A DNA stretch of 14,865 nucleotides, from the NCBI GenBank assembly GCA_003118195.1, contig BEXV01002690.1, positions 29,482 through 44,346 on the forward strand, in the 5' to 3' direction. Positions within the stretch are counted from its first letter, which is position 1; every line of letters starts with the position of its first letter. Source of the stretch: Hemicentrotus pulcherrimus. Taxonomy: Eukaryota > Echinodermata > Echinoidea > Camarodonta > Strongylocentrotidae. A program made the translations under genes and the position numbers. The notes beneath the pieces are model-generated. The model saw only the letters and a program-made list of their open reading frames with translations, did not search any database and was not told where the DNA came from. This document shows, piece by piece, positions 1 through 7,100 of this stretch.

Positions 1-99
1 CTTCTTCTTCTTCTTCTTCTTCTTCTTCTTCTTCTTCTTCTTCTTCTTCTTCTTCTTCTTCTTCTTCTTCTTCTTCTTCATCATCTTCTGCTTCTACTT
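1..99. repeat. (CTT)n microsatellite
   Basis: Perfect CTT tandem from 1 to 79, cut by the window start, followed by degenerate CAT/CTT/CTG units to about 99. Purine/pyrimidine asymmetric (GAA on the other strand). Confidence 0.97.
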
Positions 100-695
100 T
101 GGATATAGGCCTACCAATTTTCTTATCGTTAGGGCAGCGAGAAAAAATTGAGAGAATAACAAGTAGGAACACTTATCGACTTGGGGCAGGCTTGGCCTCA
201 TTCGCCCCACGGGGCACTAATGGGTATAGTTTTTACTGTGTACTTAAACAAGTTGAATAAATCAATATCAATTTTCCACTTTCAATTTTATTCAAATATT
301 GATCTAAGTGTATTGGTTTTACTGTCCTAACTGTTGATATCAAAAGAGTGGATATATTTCCGGCAAGGTTGCCTATGGGATCTTGGACAGCGCTAGAGAA
401 AATAACACTATTTGCTTATATTTTAACATAGACTTAAAGGTAGTGTATCCTTTTTGCAGCCAACATCAACTTATGTAGAACTTTGTAGGAGTATTGAATA
501 CATCACGTATGTCCTATCTGTGAAATTGAAACGTTGGCAGTGTCCTAGTATTCAAATTAAGAAAGGAAACCCGTTTACTTTCTAGATTTCACTGTCAGAC
601 ACTGTTGAGTGAATTACTTTTTTTTTCCTCTGGTATTAACATACCTAAAATTAGCTGTAAAGGGTACATTTCATTTATACCCATCAACAACACAT
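100..695. other. Unannotated intergenic DNA
   Basis: No supported ORF. The only structure noticed is a G/C-rich patch at 183-216 (ggggcaggcttggcc ... cgccccacggggc) able to fold locally. The rest is AT-rich and featureless by eye. Confidence 0.6.
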
Positions 696-1236
696 TTAAA
701 GGGATAGTTGGGTTCTGTTTTCAGACCGCAAATGCCTTCAAACTGCATGGTTAACGCTCTTTTCCCTTTTAGAACCTAAAATTGCTATGAAGGTAATTTT
801 AGACCCCAAAATATGTGAAATTTAGCTAATTCGATCATACCGATTCAGCTCAACTTTATTTTTTAAAAACACGGTGACCGTTAATTCATTATTTGATTTA
901 AAATAGCAATACATGAACCGGCTAATTGTCGGTAATAAAAGCAACACGAAAAAGCCAACATCGGCAATGGCTGAAATACGACGTAAGAGGCGTTATTTCG
1001 TTGTTGTTTTTTTCAAATTTTTTTTTTCAATTTTTTTCAAAATATCTAATATTTGTGGTGGTACACAAGTATTGGAAATCGTTATATTTCAGTTCTGAAC
1101 CAATTTTGATCAAACAAAGATGATTTTGTCATTTAAATATAATGTTCTTTCAAATTTGACACTCAGTTTTTCATTTTCCCACAACAAAAATATTTTGTGT
1201 AGCGTCCTCTGCAACAGAACTCAACTATCCCTTTAA
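696..1236. mobile_element. MITE-like element with terminal inverted repeats and TTAA flanks
   Basis: The left end reads TTAA then AGGGATAGTTGGGTTCTGTT (700-719). The right end read on the minus strand is TTAA then AGGGATAGTTGAGTTCTGTT (1232-1213). That is one mismatch in 20, and both ends abut TTAA (696-699, 1233-1236). The element proper is 533 bp with no transposase-like ORF; short open frames at 913-1123 look like chance in AT-rich DNA. TTAA target duplication is known for piggyBac and Kolobok transposons, so a non-autonomous derivative of one of these is the inference. Confidence 0.8.
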
Positions 1237-1250
1237 GCTGATTGAATCTT

Positions 1251-1303
1251 TGCGTAGCACAAAACGTTGCTACGCATAATTTTCGGAAGGCGTTGCGAAA
1301 ATT
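1251..1303. repeat. Two adjacent perfect hairpins
   Basis: TGCGTAGCA (1251-1259) pairs with TGCTACGCA (1268-1276) around an 8-base loop. AATTTTCG (1278-1285) pairs with CGAAAATT (1296-1303) around a 10-base loop. They sit 15 bp beyond the TTAA-flanked element. No gene or terminator context explains them. Confidence 0.6.
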
Positions 1304-1429
1304 CCTAATGGTCGGCATAATTCCATTTAAAGGCAGTAACCAGTTTTGATCTTTTCAGGGGAGTTTTTAGTTGGTATTATCTTTCGTTTACCATAGGATT
1401 CACACAAGTTTCTATCAAATAGCATAATG

Positions 1430-2208
1430 CAGGGGCGGCGTGCGTTTTCCAAAATTGGGGGGGGGGAGCACCAACAAAAAAAGGGTACATACAAATAAAA
1501 ACATTTAACAAAAATAAAAAGTTCTTTTAAGAGTAACAAAAGTATAACATCTATAAATGCAAGCGAGCGTAACGATCGAGTTCTAGGGATAATATAGAAA
1601 AGGGGGCTTTAAGTTGCCTTGAATTAGGGGTGCACGTTATAGAGAAAGGAAAATGGGCACTAATACCAAAAATGAAAAGGACATTTATTAGAAAAGAAAA
1701 GGTGCTCGTGTCGAAGTATAAAGGGCAACTAACAGAGGTGAAAATGGGGAATCTTTTGAAGGAAAAGGGCACCTATCAGAACTGTAATAGGGGCATTAAT
1801 CAGATGTTAAAAGGGGCATTTTTAAAAAGGAGGGGCTCATATTAAAAAAAAAAAGGAAAATGGGCAATTATCCGAAGGAAATATGGTACTTATGATAAAT
1901 CCAAAGGGGAACGTGTCATAATAAAAGAGGCACTTTTATAAAGGTGAAAAGTGGCATTTAAAAGAAAGAGAAGAGGGTTCTAATTACGAAGGAGAAATTG
2001 CAATTATCAAAAAGGAAAAGAGTCAAAGTAAAAAAGAGCAAAACTATCAGAGGTAAAATTCTCGCATCAGAGATGAAAAGAGAGGAAAAGAACAGTTATT
2101 ATAAAAGAAAAGGGGCACTTGGCCTATGTAGAAACGGGCACTTTGGGGGTACCTAAAGAGTGGGGGGCAAGTGCCCCCCCCCCCCTACTGGAAGTGCCGC
2201 CTCCGGCA
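1430..2208. mobile_element. Probable non-autonomous DNA element, CAGGGGCGG end
   Basis: The left boundary reads CAGGGGCGGCGTGCG, shortly followed by a G-run and GAGCAC (1430-1471). The right side is nearly the mirror image: GTG plus a C-run (2171-2185), then GAAGTGCCGCCTCCGG. The outer ends thus form an imperfect inverted repeat. CAG-GGCG ends are common in hAT-type MITEs of marine animals (general knowledge). An alternative right end is the CGCCACTG at 2362-2369, whose reverse complement CAGTGGCG differs from CAGGGGCG at one base. No clean target duplication was seen and no transposase is encoded. Confidence 0.55.
1590..2160. repeat. Degenerate ~27-bp purine-rich minisatellite
   Basis: About twenty diverged units can be followed by eye. 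Each has a GGGCA-like start, a short (C/A)T-TAT-A core and an A/G-rich tail, approximately GGGCACTTATCAAAAAGG. Clear copies include gggcaactaacagagg, gggcacctatcag, ggggcattaatcag, gggcaattatccgaagg and aggcacttttataaagg. The array occupies the interior of the CAGGGGCGG element. Short open frames across it (1551-1845) are by-products of the repeats. Confidence 0.6.
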
Positions 2209-2370
2209 TAGGTCTAATTGGCAAAAGTGAGAGAGAAAAAAATCCCGGAAAATCATGTCATTTCAGCAACATGTGTAAATCACTGGTATCGCATTAGAAA
2301 TAAACCACATTTGAATTTTATTTAGGGAGTCAACATCCCCACAGCCCCACCCTCATTAGTACGCCACTGG

Positions 2371-2450
2371 GCAATAATAATAATAATGATAAATATGATG
2401 ATAATTATGATAATAAGAATAGCACTAATGTTAATAATATTAATTTGATT
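2371..2450. repeat. AAT/GAT-type low-complexity tract
   Basis: Imperfect AAT, GAT and TAAT repeats, beginning gcaataataataataatgat. No coding content. Confidence 0.75.
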
Positions 2451-2550
2451 TGAATTGCGCAAAGATTTGTAGAGGAATGTTTTCAGATGGGTCTTTTCTT
2501 GAAGAAGTCAAAAGAAGATTATGTTGATGTTGATCACAATAATCATACCA

Positions 2551-2788
2551 TTATACGTGTAATAACGCGGATGAAATCCCAATGCTTTCGTGTATAGGGA
2601 AATCAGCCCCGGGGCCGATCTCGAGGATAAAATCAATCGGCAAGATTGCTTTCGTTAAAGAATCCTTGATAGCGTGTCTGATAGGTAGCACGGTAATCCT
2701 TGACGCCACAACGTTCCCAATAGCCAGATACAAATTGATCATTCTATCATTCGATTATTCCACATACGGGTCAGTTAATCGTGTATAG
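2551..2788. other. Unrecognised open segment on both strands
   Basis: This patch is less AT-rich and has more CpG than its surroundings. It stays open for 63 codons on minus (2742-2551) and 68 on plus (2582-2788). The minus reading contains LPIRHAIKDSLTKAILPID. I recognise no domain on either strand, and splice-like borders are not obvious. It could be an exon fragment, a decayed retroelement piece, or chance. Confidence 0.25.
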
Positions 2789-3690
2789 GCTGAAGCTGTT
2801 TGTTCTGGTTGATTAGGTGGGTGAGGTCCTTAACAATATGTTCGCCTTTTTTGAAACAATGTATCATTGCATTATATATATATACATATATTGGCGGCTG
2901 GCCTGCAAAGGATATTTAATATGCTTAACATAACAACCCGCCGTGAACTTCTAGCTTCATTCTGCTTCCCATATCCCTCGTGCACAATCTATCTAAATTG
3001 ACGCCAGGTCATCGAAACAGCATCCCCCTTTTACGGGCCTTTTTAAAGTTCCATTGAGCTAACACATAACTATATGCCCTTCAAAAGAGATAGTGATATC
3101 CACCGTAACCACCCACCCATCTTCCATGTTCTGTCTGCCCCCACCCGACCTTTCCCTTCCCCTCTTCATGCACCATCAATCTAAAGTGACGCCAGCTCAT
3201 CGACGAAGAGCTTAAACGGCTAGCTCACTTTCACTAATGGCACTTGTTGTAATACCCAAAGTTCTGGTGCTGATTGAGTAGTCTTACGCACTCTCTGTGT
3301 CTCCCGCCCTCTCCGCCATGGCGAATAGAGGATAACCCATCCCTGAGCCTTCGACAAACATGTATCAATGACTGGATAGCTAACCGATGACCGGTGAGTG
3401 ACTGATGAAGCTCCTTTAGATTCCAAGGATGATAGAAGGATGTTTTCACAAATAGCCGTCTGCGAGGTCAGACACGAAACATTTATGGTATATAACAGCC
3501 TGTCAGAATATCTGCTTAGTACTACCGTAAAGGTGTTAATTTATATACTAATTAAACAAAGAGTTCACACCCTGTGGATCGCAGAAGAAAATAAGGAAGA
3601 CTCGACTAAGTACTGATATATTTTGTTGTAACTAAACCACAATATATGAAGGATGATATCCAAACATATTGTTCTTATATAGTTTATAAA
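2789..3690. repeat. Gene-free interval with one ~50-bp direct repeat
   Basis: Copy one at about 2968-3017 and copy two at about 3157-3207 share CAATCTA(A), TGACGCCAG and TCATCGA in the same order, roughly 190 bp apart. Intervening DNA is C-rich on the plus strand. Small open frames around 3220-3616 overlap on both strands and show no family resemblance. Confidence 0.5.
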
Positions 3691-3717
3691 TTCTCTCCTC
3701 TTCTTTCTCTCTTTCTA

Positions 3718-3763
<46 letters not shown>

Positions 3764-3843
3764 ACTTGTCCCCCTTTTTTTCCCTCTCGCTCACTCTTAT
3801 TTCCCGTGTCTCACTCTCTCTCTCTTTCTCTTTCTTCCCTCTC
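3691..3843. repeat. (CT)n(CA)n compound microsatellite
   Basis: CT dinucleotides (about 3713-3737) pass directly into CA dinucleotides (3737-3760). A second CT/T-rich stretch follows at 3781-3843. Confidence 0.95.
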
Positions 3844-4359
3844 CCAGATTTCAAGCCAGCTTGCAGATACATTGAACTCCACTTTTAGATCGTCATCTAG
3901 CTCTATCTTTATTGCTGACCTTTGACCTCATCAGGTGAAGTGTAGCATTCGATCCTCCACTTTAAACTGAACATTGAAATCGAATTGAATTAGGCTCAAC
4001 CATCTTCATCGACCACTGTGACAGTAAATAGGTCGAGTTCTTAAGACCCAAATACATGTTCTGATACCCCCCCCCCCATGCCCTCCCCCTTAAAATGTAC
4101 AATTTTTTTAAAAACATTTATTTATAAGTTAAATGCATAAAAGAGATAAGGTTTGTTATTGTATATGGAAATGGATACAAATATCTCAACTTGTTCCTTT
4201 GTATACGCTCTAGCGCCATCTGCGGCTACAAACAAGAAAGCAATCGATCGACTCCTCTTTATTTTTTGATGCTCGAGGTATACGACTGTTCATAGTGCGT
4301 ATTGTCCAAATTAATGTATCAAGAACATTGCAGTTTCACAGGACCTCTTTCTTTCGATC
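3844..4359. other. Gene-free interval
   Basis: It contains a 12-13 base C-run near 4066-4078 and an isolated AGCGCCATCTGCGGC at 4212-4226. Otherwise nothing was recognised on either strand. Confidence 0.55.
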
Positions 4360-4512
4360 AAATTCTCTCTCTCTCTCCCGCTTTCTCTCTCTCTCTCTCT
4401 TTGTCTCTCTCTCCCACTTTCTCTCTCTCTTTGTCTCTCTCTCCCACTTTCTCTCTCTCTCTCTCTCTCTCCTGCTTTCTCTCTCTCTCTCACACTTTCT
4501 CTCCGAGTCTCC
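4360..4512. repeat. CT-rich minisatellite with 30-bp unit
   Basis: TTGTCTCTCTCTCCCACTTT followed by CT repeats occurs at 4401 and again at 4431, a 30-bp period, with degenerate copies (cccgcttt, cctgcttt, cacacttt) on both sides. It reads as SLSLSLF in plus frames and as an RERE-rich peptide on minus. Both are repeat artefacts. Confidence 0.9.
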
Positions 4513-4823
4513 CTTCACCTCTCTTCAGATCTCCTTTCTCATAGTGGGGTGAATTCCTATAAGATTTGTATGCATTACTGTTGTTGTAACTACAATGCTC
4601 TTAATTTCACTGGACTTTGTCACAACCTGTAGCTAAGCCTGATATCCTGTTATTTATCATGATAAACCTTATTTGATGTCCTGGATTATGTCATTTGTCA
4701 AGAATGTTGTATTTTTTACTGATATCAGTGTATCATTACTCATTTATGTATCCATTTGATCTATTATGATTGCAAAATAATCTGTAATTTTGACCATCTG
4801 GGCGTAAATGATTCATTATCATT

Positions 4824-4859
<36 letters not shown>

Positions 4860-4875
4860 ATTGAAAAAAAAAAAA
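4513..4875 (+). mobile_element. Possible retroposon 3' end with (AAAT)n tail
   Basis: AT-rich sequence ends in about nine AAAT units (4825-4861), then ttg and twelve A (4864-4875). A tandem AAAT tail with a terminal A-run is typical of LINE or SINE 3' ends in invertebrates. No reverse-transcriptase coding sequence and no target duplication were identified. A plain microsatellite is the alternative. Confidence 0.4.
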
Positions 4876-5440
4876 CTCAAGAAACATGCTTTTTGACATC
4901 AATAAGAACACTGTATAGCTCATATATTATGATAGTAAAATGGTGACATGATAGAAGAATGCCACAAAGTGTAAAATGAATTGTAGTTTGATTGTCAGAT
5001 AAAAATTAAAAAAGGTAGTAATATGCAAAATAATAGCAGTCTAGATCTTTTAAAACATACAGAAATTATACAGTATAATAGTTCATAGGTTTCTAAATGC
5101 ACAAATATTTAATAGATTGAGGTGCATAGTACTTTTTTAAAATTATAAAACCAGTATATCACAATACAAGACATATACAATGTAATTATCAATATAAAAT
5201 AACTCCATAAAAATCAGAAGAGTTATGACAGAACGAAAAATAAATAAGTATGCATAACGTTTACTAGAAAAGGTTACATCTCAGCATGTATTCAATAAAA
5301 TAACTACAAATGAACAAAGAAATGAATTAAGGCACCTAAATAAATTCATGTATTAAAAAGTTGTAGAATCGTTGCTTTTATGATCATATTTTAGTTACCC
5401 TATATGGGGCCACAAGAAATACAAACTTACTGCCTAAAAT
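4876..5440. other. AT-rich gene-free DNA
   Basis: Strongly AT-rich with no ORF of note on either strand, no clear repeat unit and no RNA gene. Probably decayed repeat sequence. Confidence 0.5.
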
Positions 5441-5560
5441 ATTCAGATTCAGATTCAGATTCAGATTAATTTTATTGGTCCATTCGGAAATTCAGTTGTT
5501 GGCATTACATAGGCACATGAACAATAATAGTAGAAAATAATATACACAAATAGATAATAC
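5441..5560 (-). mobile_element. Possible minus-strand retroposon tail: ACCAATAAA plus hexamer repeats
   Basis: Read on the minus strand, ACCAATAAA (5479-5471) is followed by ATTAAT and four CTGAAT units (5464-5441). An AATAAA signal followed by a short tandem is the usual 3' end of a LINE-like copy; its body would extend toward higher coordinates. The same nonamer beside a pentamer array occurs at 11014-11006. Confidence 0.4.
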
Positions 5561-6202
5561 ACTATGGCTGCAGAAACTGATTTTTCTTAAAATGTGCCAT
5601 TTGGAATTGTTTCATAAACAGTCAAACNAAACAAACAATGTGGTCTTTGACGACAGTTGGTCACTAAAGCAGGTTTGACTTTAGTATTAAATAGTTTCAT
5701 AATATATAAATTCAAAATTCAAAAAACAGAAAGAAATGCTTTCATTGTCAAAAAAGATAGCTTGAAACAACAACAGGAATAGGGGATTCAGCCAACCAGT
5801 GATTTAAAATTCATAAAACAAGAATACAAAGTAATGTGAAATATAAACATACAGATGGAAGACATAAAATCACAAGTTTTATGTGGAATTACATGATATA
5901 CATGTAGCATTCTTGTGCCCATGGAATGACCAAAGAACAAGAACATGTACAAAGCTGGAATGTAGAAGTATCAAATAAAAAGTGAATCAAGCTATTTACA
6001 AGTGAGGTAAATAGGTTCCCAGTTAGGAAGAAATTCCTTAAATGCTTGAGTGCCTCAGCTTTAGCTAAAGCCAGAGTAATAAAATTATTGGAGAACAGTA
6101 TAAATACTGATAAGGCTGCATTGGGTAGACAAGAAATATTGCCATTGTTATTATTATTACATTCAATATGAACTATCAACCTGATTCCATTATTCATTAA
6201 AA
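5561..6202. other. AT-rich repeat-like DNA, no gene
   Basis: It contains the single ambiguous base of the window (N at 5628). A 102-codon minus-strand open frame (6197-5889) has no recognisable domain and begins in an AAT-repeat, so it is not called as a gene. Confidence 0.5.
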
Positions 6203-6278
6203 TAGTAATGATAATAATGTCAACTTATAAAGCACACATATACATTCTAAAAGACAGCTCAAGGAACTCTGTACAATA
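6203..6278. repeat. Degenerate copy of a TTATAAAGC...GCTCAAGG interspersed repeat
   Basis: The sequence has CTTATAAAGCACAC (6223-6236) and CAGCTCAAGGAACTCTGTACA (6255-6275 region), preceded by AAT-type repeats. From memory this resembles a widespread marine-invertebrate repeat with TATAAAGCGC ... GTGCTCAAGGCGCTTTACA. I could not verify the family name. A related copy is at 11855-12012. Confidence 0.45.
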
Positions 6279-6536
6279 TCAAAATAATTATATAATATAA
6301 AAACTGCAACATTATTGCATAACAACTCTATTTCTTGTCAAACTTTCAATCTGACCACTGCCAACGTTGACCTGATACTTCTGCAGTTGCTTATGATAGC
6401 TTTAACTTCACTATTTGCAAACTAAAATCCAAATTGTATTGTTTTCAAACATTTCACTACATAATACTTTGATGAATTTGGACCATTAGCAAATTCCATA
6501 AAAGTTTCATGCATTAGGACAATTCTGGATGTACAT

Positions 6537-6695
6537 TACCTACATATAGGTATGTCTTTTTCAAGACAATACCAACAGTCCTTTTCAGGACTACAAACCC
6601 TCAAGAAAGATTACCATGAGTCCCTTTCAGGACTCCTCAATCCTCCCTCTCTCTCACATGGTGCATCCGCAAGCCTACTGTATACCTACATATAG
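6537..6695. repeat. 13-bp direct repeats flanking the stem-loop cluster
   Basis: TACCTACATATAG occurs at 6537-6549 and again at 6683-6695, bracketing the three hairpins. It could be a target-site duplication or a simple repeat. Confidence 0.6.
6553..6634. other. Cluster of three 6-bp stem / 4-base loop hairpins; middle one resembles a histone mRNA 3' end
   Basis: Plus-strand stem-loops: TGTCTT-TTTC-AAGACA (6553-6568), AGTCCT-TTTC-AGGACT (6577-6592) and AGTCCC-TTTC-AGGACT (6619-6634). The second, in context CAACAGTCCTTTTCAGGACT, is followed nine bases later by CAAGAAAGA (6602-6610). That is the order and sequence of the metazoan histone stem-loop and the downstream element bound by U7 snRNA, best known in sea urchins. 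No histone coding region is upstream. On the minus strand the same stems carry GAAA loops, and the third is fully paired through one U-G. That fits a hairpin RNA in the 3' region of the peptidase-family gene instead. Confidence 0.6.
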
Positions 6696-6934
6696 ATCTC
6701 ATCAGGCATTCAGATCAACATTGACAGACTTCTGATAGCCATTTTGGATCAAAGTTCTGTACGTGTCTCTGAGGATTTTAAATCTAAAGTTTCATTTGCA
6801 TAAACATTTTGAGATATTCAGTACCTGCATCAACTCGGACACTCAAATCATCTTTGACAGGTCGATTTCTATAAAGAGCCCTTTTAGATGAAAGTTCATG
6901 ATGTTTCTTTGAGGATTCCTCAAGTTAAAGGGTG
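6696..6934 (-). other. Likely 3' UTR / downstream flank of the gene
   Basis: Directly after the TGA codon at 6935. No AATAAA or ATTAAA on the minus strand was found here, so the end of the transcript cannot be placed. Confidence 0.35.
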
Positions 6935-7100
6935 TCATGAGAAAGACATTCCTACAGACTGCGTTGCAGATTGGATGGTGCATTGAAGTCTGGACAAGGT
7001 TTGTTGAACCATCTCCATGGAAACGCTACCGGTGTTATTCCTCATCATCTGAGATACCGTAGAGATTGTATCCGTGCCTCCCGCTCCATAGAGTACACTC
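6935..7100 (-). CDS. Terminal coding exon with TGA stop
   Basis: Acceptor atttaaatctatgtag, phase 2 entry, 54 sense codons and TGA at 6937-6935. It encodes GSVLYGAGGTDTISTVSQMM and then TLSRLQCTIQSATQSVGMSFS. This aligns to [20 protein letters not shown] and RQIYVAAFTVQAAAETLSEVA of GCPII, the normal family C terminus. Length to the stop is typical, so the 3' end of the coding region is complete. No AATAAA on this strand was seen close to the stop; the nearest I found is inside the repeat tail at 5476-5471. Confidence 0.88.

Noticed and set aside
913..1123. Two short overlapping plus frames
   Set aside because: Phe/Lys-rich, inside the non-autonomous TTAA element, no family resemblance.
4295..4552. 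Ser/Leu- and Arg/Glu-rich frames
   Set aside because: Low-complexity translations of the CT minisatellite.
5889..6197. 102-codon minus-strand frame as a LINE or gene fragment
   Set aside because: No reverse transcriptase, zinc-knuckle or other motif; it begins in an AAT repeat.
6300..6552. A histone gene upstream of the histone-like stem-loop
   Set aside because: Checked the plus strand before 6553; no open frame and no histone-like residues, so only the 3' signal is reported.
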